Assembly: GCF_000455345.1 (NCBI RefSeq)
Contig: NZ_HG315690.1
Coordinates: forward strand, 1,437,334-1,501,333
Direction of reading: 5' to 3'
DNA from: Halopiger goleimassiliensis
Lineage (GTDB): Archaea; Halobacteriota; Halobacteria; Halobacteriales; Natrialbaceae
Length of the DNA: 64,000 bases
The notes below the pieces were generated by a model. The model did no database searches. It had not been told where the DNA came from and saw only the letters and a list, made by a program, of their open reading frames with translations. A program made the position numbers and the translations under genes. Below, piece after piece: positions 55,040 through 63,511 of the stretch. How positions within the stretch are numbered: position 1 is the first letter of the stretch; every line of letters begins with the position of its first letter.

Positions 55040-55876
55040 TCAGGCGTCGTCACCGACGCCGTCGGTATCCGTGGCATCGTCAGCGTCCCCGGTGCCGTCG
55101 GCGACCGTGGTGTTCTCCTCGTTGCCCGTCGCGTCCGCGTTCACCGTGTCGTCCCCTTCCTCGGCGTCCGCCCCCTCGTCCCCGTCCGTCGCGTCCGCGT
55201 CGTCGGTGGCATCCTCGAGCGCGCGGTCGACGCCGGCGATAATGGTTCGGGCCGAGACGGCGCTGTCCCGCGACCACCGGACCGCGGCGTCCTCGTCCAG
55301 CAACGCGAGCGACGGGCCCTGGTCGACGTCGTAGTAGTCGAACAGCGCGTTCTCCTCGTCGAGACCGACGGTCCACGCGCCGTCGTGTTCCGCCCACCAC
55401 GCCGCGAGTTCGTCGGTCGTCGGGACGGTCCCCCTCGTCCCGGAGACGACCGAGACCACCTCGAGATCCCCGTCAGGACCGAAGTCGTACCGGTCCCGTA
55501 ACTCGGCCCGGGCCTCGTCGATGTCCCCGAGGTGGGCTTCGCTCGTTGGACACTGCGTCGCGGAGAAGTTGACGAGAATCCACCGGTCGGACGCCGGGAC
55601 GGTCATCGTCCCCGCCTCGCTGCCGGGCGCATCGACAGTCGTCACCTCGAACGGCGGTTCCGAAGGAACGGTCGGACCCTCGCCGGCCGTCTCCTCCGCA
55701 TCCTCCCCGGTGTCGTCCGTTCCGCCGTCGAGACAGCCGGCGAGTGCGGCCGTGCTCGTGGCGACCACGGTGGCGGCGAACCGACGGCGACTCAGCGGCC
55801 GCGAGAGTCCTCGAGCGCCGTCGTCGGCCCCTCGAGTCACACCACTCTCGCCGTCCCGATCGCCCGACAAGTTCAT
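55040..55876 (-). CDS. Thioredoxin-fold lipoprotein lacking the CxxC pair
   Basis: 278 aa. The N terminus has a twin-arginine signal (SRRRFAATVVATSTAALAGC) ending in a lipobox Cys, so it is probably a lipid-anchored cell-surface protein. A TlpA/SCO-like domain follows: WILVNFSATQCPTSEAHLGD, in which the usual WCxxC is QCPTS, leaving one Cys. The last ~75 residues are a low-complexity Asp/Glu/Ala/Thr tail. One-Cys variants could act as binding or peroxiredoxin-like proteins. Confidence 0.75.
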   Translation of the reverse strand: MNLSGDRDGESGVTRGADDGARGLSRPLSRRRFAATVVATSTAALAGCLDGGTDDTGEDAEETAGEGPTVPSEPPFEVTTVDAPGSEAGTMTVPASDRWILVNFSATQCPTSEAHLGDIDEARAELRDRYDFGPDGDLEVVSVVSGTRGTVPTTDELAAWWAEHDGAWTVGLDEENALFDYYDVDQGPSLALLDEDAAVRWSRDSAVSARTIIAGVDRALEDATDDADATDGDEGADAEEGDDTVNADATGNEENTTVADGTGDADDATDTDGVGDDA

Positions 55877-56010
55877 ACCCCCCTATTTCGTCTCGAGTGA
55901 CATGTATGTGTCCGTCGCGGCGGATCGCACGACCGGCACGTTCGCCGCCGCAGTCGATCGGCGGACGAGCAAACGGTAGCTACTTGCCGACGGCTGCGAT
56001 AGCGTCACAC

Positions 56011-56295
56011 ATGACGACGGAGTGGAAACTGTTCGCGGACCTCGCCGAGCGCGCCGGCGACAAACGCGTCACCGTCGAAGCCGCCGCCGGCGACACTGTG
56101 GGCGACGCCCTCGAGCAACTCGTCGACGATCGACCCGACCTCGCCGGGCGCGTGTTGACCGACGACGGGGAGTTGCGGTCACAGATCAACGTCCTGCGCA
56201 ACGGGACGAACGTCCTCGTCGAGGAGGAGGGCCTCGAGACGGAACTCGAGGAGGGCGACGAACTCGCGCTGTTCCCGCCGGTCAGCGGCGGCTGA
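56011..56295 (+). CDS. samp1: Ubiquitin-like small archaeal modifier protein (SAMP1 type)
   Basis: 94 aa, MoaD/ThiS-like beta-grasp fold. MTTEWKLFADLAERAGDKRV and EEGDELALFPPVSGG; the C-terminal Gly-Gly needed for activation by the E1-like UbaA is present. In haloarchaea SAMP1 conjugates to proteins and can also serve in molybdopterin sulfur transfer. The ATG at 56011 gives the family N terminus. Its stop is 6 nt from the convergent GNAT gene. Confidence 0.93.
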   Translation: MTTEWKLFADLAERAGDKRVTVEAAAGDTVGDALEQLVDDRPDLAGRVLTDDGELRSQINVLRNGTNVLVEEEGLETELEEGDELALFPPVSGG

Positions 56296-56301
56296 TCCGG
56301 C

Positions 56302-57210
56302 TCACCGCCCGGTGAGATCGATCTCGAGGACGAAATCCGGTTCGTCGGAGAGTTCCGCGCCCGCGTAGGCGGCGTCGGTCACGTACCGCGGCGTCTCCGG
56401 GATCACGACCCGCGTGCGGTCGGCCTCGAGCGCGGCGGCGTCCCGGGCGACGTCGGCGAACAGCGCGCGGGCGGCGTCGACGTCGTCCCAGGCACCGAGA
56501 CCGTACTCGGCCCACGTCTCTTCCTCGCCGTCGTCGTTCGTTCGCTCGGTGGTCCGAAGACGGTAGCCCGTGCCGGCGAGCCCGCCGTCACTTTCGACCG
56601 CGAAGACGGCCGTCTCGTCCGCGAACGTCTGGAAATCGTCCCGGGTGAGTTCCCGCATCGCCCACGTCTCCTCGGGGGCAAGTCCCAGTCCCCGAAGGAG
56701 GTCCCGGGCGTCGCTGTGGGTCCAGTAGCGCCAGGCCGCCGTCGGATCGCTCGAGACCGCGTAGCCGTCGGGCGTCGTCGCGTCACCGTCGGGGTCGGGT
56801 TGGGCGAAGCGGAACTCGGTCGCCGGGTCGTAGCCGCTGGCTCGCGCCGCACCGAACGAGGCCGTGTTCCACGAGAAGATCATGGCGCGACCGACCGTCG
56901 CACCCCGCTCGCGGGCCCACCCGTAGGCCGCTTCGTTGAGCCGCTGGCTGACCCCCTGGCGGCGGTACTCGCTGGCGACGCGCATGCTCTGGAACCAGGC
57001 CTCGTCGGACGAGACCATCACGGCCTGGATGATCCCCGCGGCGTCGCCGTCGATTTCGGCGAGGAACGTCTTCTTTCCCTGTCCCGGTTCGTCCTCGAGC
57101 CAGTCGTGATAGACCCGTGGGATGTAATCACCCCCGCGATCCGTCCAGATGTCGCTCGTCATCTCGGCTACGGCGTCGTAGTCGTCGTGTGTCGCCCTGC
57201 GAACGTTCAT
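56302..57210 (-). CDS. GNAT family N-acetyltransferase
   Basis: 302 aa. N-terminal GNAT domain: MNVRRATHDDYDAVAEMTSD and motif A SMRVASEYRRQGVSQRLNEAA (acetyl-CoA pyrophosphate loop RRQGVS). A C-terminal half (about 165-300, TWAMRELTRDDFQTFADE...) resembles a second, degenerate GNAT-like unit. Substrate unknown. A frame to 57453 exists upstream but the family begins at 57210. Confidence 0.82.
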   Translation of the reverse strand: MNVRRATHDDYDAVAEMTSDIWTDRGGDYIPRVYHDWLEDEPGQGKKTFLAEIDGDAAGIIQAVMVSSDEAWFQSMRVASEYRRQGVSQRLNEAAYGWARERGATVGRAMIFSWNTASFGAARASGYDPATEFRFAQPDPDGDATTPDGYAVSSDPTAAWRYWTHSDARDLLRGLGLAPEETWAMRELTRDDFQTFADETAVFAVESDGGLAGTGYRLRTTERTNDDGEEETWAEYGLGAWDDVDAARALFADVARDAAALEADRTRVVIPETPRYVTDAAYAGAELSDEPDFVLEIDLTGR

Positions 57211-57412
57211 TTGAACGATGCGTGGGCCGCCACCGGGAGATACGTTTCGAAACAGTACGAACTCCCCGGCCCGTTCACACCCACCGGCGACTGGTCGGTC
57301 GAATCGGTCGACGCGGAAAACGAGCGGCGTCCGAGCGGTCGTGGTGATTGCGATCGATTCGCCGAGCGTAGTGACGATCGATTCTCGAGTCGGAAACGGC
57401 CCGGGAGTCAGG

Positions 57413-58660
57413 TCACTCCCAGGGAACCGACCGCTCCTGGATCTCGCCGGCAAGCGACGTCGACATGGCCTCCTCGACGTCGTCGCTGTTCGCGAGCGCC
57501 CACATCAGTTTCACCTTCGCGGTTCCGGGGAGGGTGTCGCCGGCCTCGATCACGCCGGCCTCGAGCAGGTCCCGCCCTGTGTCGTAGACGCGGTCGCAGA
57601 CGCGCCCCTCGAGACACTGGCTGGTCATGACGACCGTCGTACCGCCCTCGATCAGTTCCTCGATGCGGGGAATGAGGTCGGTGTGGACGTGGCCGAGCCC
57701 GGTCCCCTCGACGACCAGCCCCGCCGATCCCTCGACGACGTCGAGGAACTGGGGGTCCATCCCGGGCGTGAATTTGAGGAGTTCGACGTCCTCCTCGAGG
57801 GCGGGTTCGATCTCGAGGTCGCTTTCGCCGCGCTGCTGGTAGTCTCGACGGAACTCGATCTCTCCGGCGTCGTAGTCGAACTCGCCGAGCGGCTTCGCGC
57901 CGACGGTCTCGAAGGCGTCGCGGCGGGAAGTGTGATTCTTGCGGACGCGCGTGCCGCGGTGGAGCGCACAGCGGTCGTCCGACTCGGAGGCGTGCATACA
58001 GACCAGCACCTCGGCACAGTCGCTTTTCGCGGCCTCGACGGCCGAGACGGCGTTCATCACGTTATCGGAGGAGGGACGATCCGCCGAGCGCTGGCTGCCC
58101 GTGAAGACGATCGGGACCGGCGTCTCGAGCATAAGGGAGAGCGCGGACGCCGAGTACTGCATCGTGTCCGTGCCGTGCATGACGACGACGCCGTCGGCAC
58201 CGGCTTCGATCTCCTCGTAGACCGCCTCGGCGAGCTCCCGCCAGACCGGCGGCTCCATGTTCTCCGAGAGGATGTTCGCGACGACCCGACCCCGGTAGTT
58301 GGCGCGACCGGCGAGGTCGGGCACCGCCCGCAGGACGTCTTCGGCGTCGAACTGTGCCGTGACAGCGCCGGTGCGGTAGTCGACCGTCGAGGCGATCGTC
58401 CCGCCGGTCGAGATGAGCGAGATGGTCGGCAGGTCGTCGTCGAACTCGATCCCGGACGTGTCGTCGCCCCCGGAATCGGTCCCGTCGATCTCGTAGACGT
58501 CCTCGGCGAGCACCTCGATCTCGGCTTCGTCGCGGTCGATCCCGACGTTGTAGCCGCCCTCGAGTTTCACTACGAGGTGGTCGTCGGTACTCGAGGGGAG
58601 CAAGACCCCCTCGAAGGTCCGGTCGGCCCGATCGACGCGAACGCGATCGCCTGGATTCAT
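57413..58660 (-). CDS. gatD: Glutamyl-tRNA(Gln) amidotransferase subunit D
   Basis: 415 aa asparaginase-type subunit that releases ammonia for making Gln-tRNA(Gln) in archaea. N-terminal barrel (GDRVRVDRADRTFEGVLLPS), then L-asparaginase motifs LISTGGTIAST (nucleophile Thr) and VVMHGTDTMQYSA (Thr-Asp with Lys downstream). RRDYQQRGE and DLIPRIEELIEGG are also typical. The partner gatE is not in the window, as is common for haloarchaea. Length is complete. Confidence 0.95.
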   Translation of the reverse strand: MNPGDRVRVDRADRTFEGVLLPSSTDDHLVVKLEGGYNVGIDRDEAEIEVLAEDVYEIDGTDSGGDDTSGIEFDDDLPTISLISTGGTIASTVDYRTGAVTAQFDAEDVLRAVPDLAGRANYRGRVVANILSENMEPPVWRELAEAVYEEIEAGADGVVVMHGTDTMQYSASALSLMLETPVPIVFTGSQRSADRPSSDNVMNAVSAVEAAKSDCAEVLVCMHASESDDRCALHRGTRVRKNHTSRRDAFETVGAKPLGEFDYDAGEIEFRRDYQQRGESDLEIEPALEEDVELLKFTPGMDPQFLDVVEGSAGLVVEGTGLGHVHTDLIPRIEELIEGGTTVVMTSQCLEGRVCDRVYDTGRDLLEAGVIEAGDTLPGTAKVKLMWALANSDDVEEAMSTSLAGEIQERSVPWE

Positions 58661-58724
58661 GCGTGGGGGTTGCGCGGCGTCGGACTTGAAGGCACGCTTT
58701 CCGGCCGGCGCGGGGCCTCCGGGG

Positions 58725-58922
58725 CTACTGGGCCAGTCCCACGAGAACGAGGCCGACGCCCGCCAGCACGAGCACGGACGCGATGACGGCCGTCAGGAAC
58801 TGGATGGACGAGCGCGTCTCGGGGGTCACCTCGAGTCGCGGATAGACGGCTCGAGCGGCGACCAGCAGCCCGGTGCCCGCCGTGAAGGAGACCAACCCGA
58901 AGCCGACGAGTTCGACCGTCAC
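58725..58922 (-). CDS. Small two-TM protein
   Basis: 65 aa: MTVELVGFGLVSFTAGTGLL and a second hydrophobic stretch FLTAVIASVLVLAGVGLVLV flank a basic cytosolic loop (RAVYPRLEVTPETR). No known family. Its stop is 64 nt upstream of the gatD start on the same strand, so co-expression is likely. Too short for more. Confidence 0.6.
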   Translation of the reverse strand: MTVELVGFGLVSFTAGTGLLVAARAVYPRLEVTPETRSSIQFLTAVIASVLVLAGVGLVLVGLAQ

Positions 58923-58994
58923 TTCCGGGCCGTACCAGCCCGATCGTGAAAAAACGTCGTCACGATGGCAGGCGACGCGACCCCGGGCCGCGGA

Positions 58995-59342
58995 TCAAGC
59001 CGTCGACACTCGATCGTAGCAGTACCCCACGAGAGCGTCGACCCAGGCCGTGACGACGAGCGCGAGCAACGCCGGTGCGGGGATTCCCTCGGGGAAAAAG
59101 CGCGCGGCGACGACCACCGCCACCACCACGAGCAGTACTACCGTCCGCCGCGAGACGCGCGCCGTCTCGAGCGAGACGGATCGGTAGGCCTCGACCGACC
59201 CGACTACGATGCCGGCTGCGACCGCCCCGAGGACGCCGACGGTCGAGACGGTCGGGAGCCGGCCGTTCCAGAGGTCGACGTAGACCACGGCCGTGACGAA
59301 CACCGCGAGCAGTACCTTGAAGAGGTGAGCACGATCCCGCAT
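58995..59342 (-). CDS. Small integral membrane protein
   Basis: 115 aa with four hydrophobic segments (LFKVLLAVFVTAVVYVDLW, GVLGAVAAGIVVGSV, RTVVLLVVVAVVVAARFF, ALLALVVTAWVDALVGYC). No conserved motif recognised. It precedes the 65-aa membrane protein by 72 nt on the same strand. Function unknown. Confidence 0.6.
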   Translation of the reverse strand: MRDRAHLFKVLLAVFVTAVVYVDLWNGRLPTVSTVGVLGAVAAGIVVGSVEAYRSVSLETARVSRRTVVLLVVVAVVVAARFFPEGIPAPALLALVVTAWVDALVGYCYDRVSTA

Positions 59343-59513
59343 CTCCTACTCGAGAGGGTTGATTTCCGTCGTTGTCGAATAACAGTTGCTCCGGAACGAC
59401 GCGATAGTATCGAACGAGAGGGAGCGAGAGTCGCTGAGCCGCCCGGTGATTCGACCGTTCGCTCGAGACGTACCGGGGAAAAGTCCTTGGTGCCGGACCC
59501 CGTCGCTTCAGTT

Positions 59514-60110
59514 ATGGGCGATCGTTCGGACGAACTCACCGAGAGCCGGGATCCCGCCTCGACCGACGACCTGTTAGACGAGACCGATCGCCTGCTCTCG
59601 GGGACCGGCGAGGGAGCGACCGACTCCGGACTCGAGGACCGCGACCCGGCCGCGGATCCGGTCGCGAGCCCCGGCACCGCGGACGCGTCCGTCGAACCGG
59701 AGCCCTCGCAATCGCGCAGTCGATCGCTGCTCGGTCGCGTCCTCCCGTCGCTGCCGGACGACCTGTTCTCGCCGAAGGCGTTTCTCGCCTTTGCCCTCCT
59801 GGTCGGCGTCGGCCTGATCGGCGGCAACACGGTGATCCCCTTCGCCAGCATCGGCGGCCTGATCGGCGTGTTCGCACTCACGTTCGCCGCCGGCCTGTTC
59901 ACCTCGAAACGGCGCTACCTCGAGGTGACCCTCGCCGGGGCCGCCGCGGGCGGGGTCGCGAACTTGCTCACCACCGGCCTGACGGTGGCGATCGCCGTCT
60001 CCTTCGCGACGCCGCTGCTCGTGGGCGCGGGCGTCGGCGTCGTCTCGTCGGTGCTCGGCTACTACTTCGGCCGGGACCTCCGGCGCGGGCTGGCGCGGGA
60101 CGTCGAGTGA
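59514..60110 (+). CDS. Membrane protein of DUF456 type
   Basis: 198 aa. A charged, disordered N terminus (residues 1-75) precedes three or four membrane segments: AFLAFALLVGVGLIGGNTVI, GLIGVFALTFAAGLF and VAIAVSFATPLLVGAGVGVV. The glycine-rich GGLIGVFALTFAAGL and AGAAAGGVANLLTTG stretches are like those of DUF456 proteins. Function unknown. Convergent with map, with copy B of the hairpin element between them. Confidence 0.6.
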   Translation: MGDRSDELTESRDPASTDDLLDETDRLLSGTGEGATDSGLEDRDPAADPVASPGTADASVEPEPSQSRSRSLLGRVLPSLPDDLFSPKAFLAFALLVGVGLIGGNTVIPFASIGGLIGVFALTFAAGLFTSKRRYLEVTLAGAAAGGVANLLTTGLTVAIAVSFATPLLVGAGVGVVSSVLGYYFGRDLRRGLARDVE

Positions 60111-60260
60111 ACGGGTGCGACGTAGGTTTCGTACCCCGGAATTGACGACGGAGCACCAGCGACAGCCTCCCTCCCGGGACTGGTTGTGGTCCGATTGGCT
60201 GTCACAAGCCGGATGTTCAGACTGTGTAGGTATCGTTTCGTACGCGCACTAACTGACATT

Positions 60261-60508
60261 GTGGTGGCGCGCGCTGGCGACTGGTTGAGCGACAGCGAAA
60301 CCAGTCGGCAAAGCCGTGCGAGGTCTTCGCGAGCGATGCGAGCGAAGGCTTGGAAGACGCGAAGCGTCTTCCAGTGGATGAGCGAACGCAGTGAGCGTTA
60401 GCGCGGAACCAGAGGTTCCGCGAACCATCCGAACGGCGCAAGCGCCGTGAGGAGAAATCGGCTGGGGAGGGCGTGGCAACTCCCCGTGTCCACGATAGCA
60501 GAACGCTT
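60261..60508 (+). repeat. Dispersed multi-hairpin element, copy B
   Basis: Intermediate-length copy. Hairpins: cgactggtt (60278-60286) with aaccagtcg (60299-60307); aggtcttcg (60321-60329) with cgaaggctt (60343-60351); ggaagac (60352-60358) with gtcttcc (60366-60372); cgcggaacc with ggttccgcg (60402-60422); acggcg with cgccgt (60433-60448). Terminal stem ggggag (60464-60469) with ctcccc (60480-60485) has loop cgtgg (60472-60476) able to pair with ccacg (60490-60494). Located between the DUF456-type gene and map. Confidence 0.8.
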
Positions 60509-60602
60509 CTCCGGTTCGTCCTCCTCTTCACGTACTCCAGTCAGTATGGAGTCTACTGATCGCACTAGTCATCGAAGAACCACTCGAGAACACGCAGGAC
60601 GG

Positions 60603-61508
60603 TTACCGCTTCGTCGTCACTTCACAGCCGCTCTCGGTGACGATCACCGTGTGCTCCTTCTGGCTGACGAGGTAGCCGTCGTCCTCCTTGAGGACGGGAT
60701 AGCCGTGGACGATGTCGTTGCGCTTGAGCCGACGCAGCGCCATCTCCGCGCGGTCGGTCTCGAGCCAGCGGGTCGCGAAGGGCAGCGTCTTGAACTCCTC
60801 GGTGATCTGTTCTAAGGCCTCGCGAGCCTGGCGGTTCCGGACCGTCCCCTCGCGCTCGAGTGCGAAGATCTCCTCGCTGGCCCCCTCCGAGACCTTGCCG
60901 CCGCCGTCGGTGGCGAACGGCTCGATCGCGACGACGTCGCCGACCTCGAGCGTCGCGCCCTGGGAGACCGCCCGGTTGGGGATGTTGGGACTGGTGTGCT
61001 GTTCCCAGTGACCCAGGCCGTGCCCGGTGAGGTTGACGACGGGGTTGTAGCCGTAACCGTCGATGACGTCCTCGATCTCCGCGCCGATCTCGCCGGTCTC
61101 GACCCCCGGTTCGACGACCTCGAGGGCGGCCTCGAGCGCCTCCTCCGAGGCCTCCGCCAGTTCGGGGTTGCCCGAGAGGTCGACCGTGATGGCGGTGTCG
61201 GCGAGCCAGCCGTCGACGTGGACGCCGATATCGAGGTTGACCATCTCCTCGCCGAAGGTCTCCTCGTCGTCGATCGAGGGCGTCGCGTGGGCGGCTTCCT
61301 CGTCGATCGAGATGTTCACCGGGAACGCGGGTTCGCCGCCGAGTTCCCGAATTCGGTCCTCGGCGAACTCGGCGACCTCGAGGTGGCTCGCACCGACCTC
61401 GACGCGCTCGGCCGCCTCTTCGCGCACCTGCGCGAGGATCTCGCCCGCCTCGCGGTGTTTCTCGTACTGCTCGGACTCGAGGTCCACCTCGTCCTCGGAT
61501 TCGGCCAT
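60603..61508 (-). CDS. map: Methionine aminopeptidase, type II
   Basis: 301 aa pita-bread metallopeptidase removing N-terminal Met. Metal ligands are visible: Asp in NLDIGVHVDGWLADTAITVD (two Asp), His in NLTGHGLGHWEQHTSPNIP, Glu in AIEPFATDGGG and Glu in KEHTVIV near the C terminus. The helical insertion after the His (type II mark) is present. The start at 61508 follows a 150-bp spacer. A small zinc-finger gene lies upstream on the same strand. Confidence 0.95.
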   Translation of the reverse strand: MAESEDEVDLESEQYEKHREAGEILAQVREEAAERVEVGASHLEVAEFAEDRIRELGGEPAFPVNISIDEEAAHATPSIDDEETFGEEMVNLDIGVHVDGWLADTAITVDLSGNPELAEASEEALEAALEVVEPGVETGEIGAEIEDVIDGYGYNPVVNLTGHGLGHWEQHTSPNIPNRAVSQGATLEVGDVVAIEPFATDGGGKVSEGASEEIFALEREGTVRNRQAREALEQITEEFKTLPFATRWLETDRAEMALRRLKRNDIVHGYPVLKEDDGYLVSQKEHTVIVTESGCEVTTKR

Positions 61509-61644
61509 GCACCGGGGTTGTACCGGTCGACAAAAAGAGGTTCCGCTCTCGTGCGTTCCATTTTTCGTGAGAACTCGGGTGTCTCGCCAACAAGCTGGAT
61601 GGAAACAGTTCTCGAGCCCGCTGTTGCGACTACCTCCCCCGAGG

Positions 61645-61761
61645 TTACGACCGGCGTTCGATCCACGCACAGTCGGGACAGGCCTCGAGGCCGTGAACGA
61701 TCGACAGTCGCGCCCCGCAGTGGGGACAGGTCCGGGCCGAATGGTGCCGTTGTTCGAGCAT
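61645..61761 (-). CDS. Very small zinc-finger protein (CPxCG type)
   Basis: 38 aa: MLEQRHHSARTCPHCGARLS, then HGLEACPDCAWIERRS. Two CPxC(G/A) knuckles make one zinc ribbon. Haloarchaea encode many such micro-proteins. A cagatattttattatcg box upstream (minus strand, around 61790) gives leaderless spacing. It lies between the asparaginase-like gene and map, same strand. Confidence 0.75.
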   Translation of the reverse strand: MLEQRHHSARTCPHCGARLSIVHGLEACPDCAWIERRS

Positions 61762-61879
61762 TATCGGACCCCAACGAATACGACGATAATAAAATATCTG
61801 TACGACGATCGTCGAACTATCGCCGACGAAGCGCCGGCGTAGCCGTCGGTCGAGCGTGTCGAGACGTCCGCAGAAGCGG

Positions 61880-62809
61880 TCAGTCGTCGCCGCTCGAGGC
61901 GCGAGCCGTCTGCATCGTGTCGCTGTTGTACGCCGAGCCGAGGGTTCCACGCGCGTCGATACAGATGACGCCGGCCGTCGCCCCCGTCAACTCGCCGAAC
62001 TCCTCGATGGCGAGTTCGGCGGCCTGGTCGGCGTCGAGTCCACGCTCGACGTGGCGGGCGACCCGCCGCGAGAGGGTGACGCGGGCGATGTCCTCGCCGG
62101 CACCCGTCGCGCTAACCGCGGCCGACGGACAGCAGTAGAAGCCGGAGCCGACCTGCGGAACGTCCCCCACGCGGCCGGCGAGGGCGAGCCACCGGCCCCC
62201 CGTCGAGGTCGCCGCCGCGAGGTGTTTGCCGTCGAACGCGACCGCGCCCACCGTATCGTGATCGAGATCCGCCGGGGCGTCCTCACCCGCCGCGTCGTCC
62301 CCGTCGCCGTCGCGACCGTCGGGGTCCGTTCGGCCGTACCGCTCGCGGATCCACGCGAGGTCGGCCTCGACGCCACCCTCGGGCGGTTCGAGGTCAGCCC
62401 AGCGCTCGCGCGTCCGGTCGGACCAGAGGTCGACGTCGGTCTCGATGCCGTACGCCTCAGCCAGGCCCACCGCGTGATCGCCCGAGAGGAAACCGTGTGG
62501 CGTCTCCTCCATCACGACCCGGGCGACGCTGATAGCGTGTTCGACGCTGGGCATCGAACACGCAGCGCCGACCGACCTGTCGTCGGTCATGATCCCCGCG
62601 TCGGTCCGGATCGTGCCGTCGTGCTGGACCGCGCCGCCGACGCCCGCGTTGAACCGCGGCGAAGACTCGAGGACCCGGACCGCGCGCTCGACGGCGTCGA
62701 CCGGATCGGACGCGGCCGCGCCGTCGCTCGCGGCTCGCTCGAGGATCGATCGTCGCGTCTCCGGCTCGTCGGGGTCGCTGCCGGCACCACCGTGGACGAG
62801 TACCTGCAT
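61880..62809 (-). CDS. Isoaspartyl peptidase / L-asparaginase (Ntn-hydrolase, plant type)
   Basis: 309 aa. MQVLVHGGAGSDPDEPETRR, FNAGVGGAVQHDGTIRTDAGIMTDD, and the autocleavage site DLDHDTVGAVAFD, where the Thr after Asp becomes the N-terminal nucleophile. An acidic insertion (GDGDDAAGEDAPADL) sits just before the cleavage point and is longer than in bacterial enzymes. SGGRWxALAGRVGDVPQVGSG-type stretch (STGGRWLALAGRVGD) follows. It degrades isoaspartyl dipeptides or asparagine; with PCMT (7390) it is part of isoaspartate handling. Confidence 0.9.
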   Translation of the reverse strand: MQVLVHGGAGSDPDEPETRRSILERAASDGAAASDPVDAVERAVRVLESSPRFNAGVGGAVQHDGTIRTDAGIMTDDRSVGAACSMPSVEHAISVARVVMEETPHGFLSGDHAVGLAEAYGIETDVDLWSDRTRERWADLEPPEGGVEADLAWIRERYGRTDPDGRDGDGDDAAGEDAPADLDHDTVGAVAFDGKHLAAATSTGGRWLALAGRVGDVPQVGSGFYCCPSAAVSATGAGEDIARVTLSRRVARHVERGLDADQAAELAIEEFGELTGATAGVICIDARGTLGSAYNSDTMQTARASSGDD

Positions 62810-62912
62810 ACGAATATCGTGGGGCCAGCCACCATTTCGGTGTTCGGATTCGCCGCGTCGATCACCGAAAATCCCCACACTTACGACGGGGGATTGTGAA
62901 CCACTGACGACG

Positions 62913-63215
62913 ATGACGCCGGCCGGTCCCCTCGTCGTGTTCTGCGTCGTGCTGGCGGCCATCGCCGCCGGACGGGTGGTACTCGAGGACGATAGCGATC
63001 CGATCGACGCCGGGACGGCGCTGCTGGTCTTGGGCATCACGGGATTCGCGACGCTGTGGCTGCTCCTCGAGGCCGAGTGGGACTCGACGGCCGACCTGGC
63101 GCTCGTAGCCGCCGGGAGCGGCCTGCTGGTCCTGAGCGGACTCGCAGTGCTCGTCCGCTACTGGGAGACACCGACGACGGTCGACGATACGTGCGAGCAC
63201 AGCCGAAACGGGTAG
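62913..63215 (+). CDS. Three-TM small membrane protein
   Basis: 100 aa: PLVVFCVVLAAIAAGRVVL, GTALLVLGITGFATLWLLL and LALVAAGSGLLVLSGLAVLV are membrane segments separated by acidic loops. Ends in a short polar tail. No recognised family. Divergent from the asparaginase-like gene (103-bp spacer). The 63216-63511 gap holds a promoter for icd and no other gene. Confidence 0.6.
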   Translation: MTPAGPLVVFCVVLAAIAAGRVVLEDDSDPIDAGTALLVLGITGFATLWLLLEAEWDSTADLALVAAGSGLLVLSGLAVLVRYWETPTTVDDTCEHSRNG

Positions 63216-63511
63216 GAAAGTAGCCGAACCCCTCTCAGTCAGGCCGACGCGGGCGAGCGGGCCGCCGGTTATACACGTCCACTCGAGCAGGAACCACCCT
63301 CCCGAGCCGAGAGCGTGTCTCACACGTCAACGACCCCGTATTTGACCCGTTTTTATATCACGATCGATCCGGCGTTTCGGCGTCTGACGGCTGTGAAGGC
63401 GTGATTGTCGGACGATTCGGGTGCGTATCCGGGTTGATGCTCGTAGTTCGGCCCGTCTCGCGGACGGAAATGGTAGGTCTTTTACCGTCATCGAAGCACC
63501 GTACAGACGAG

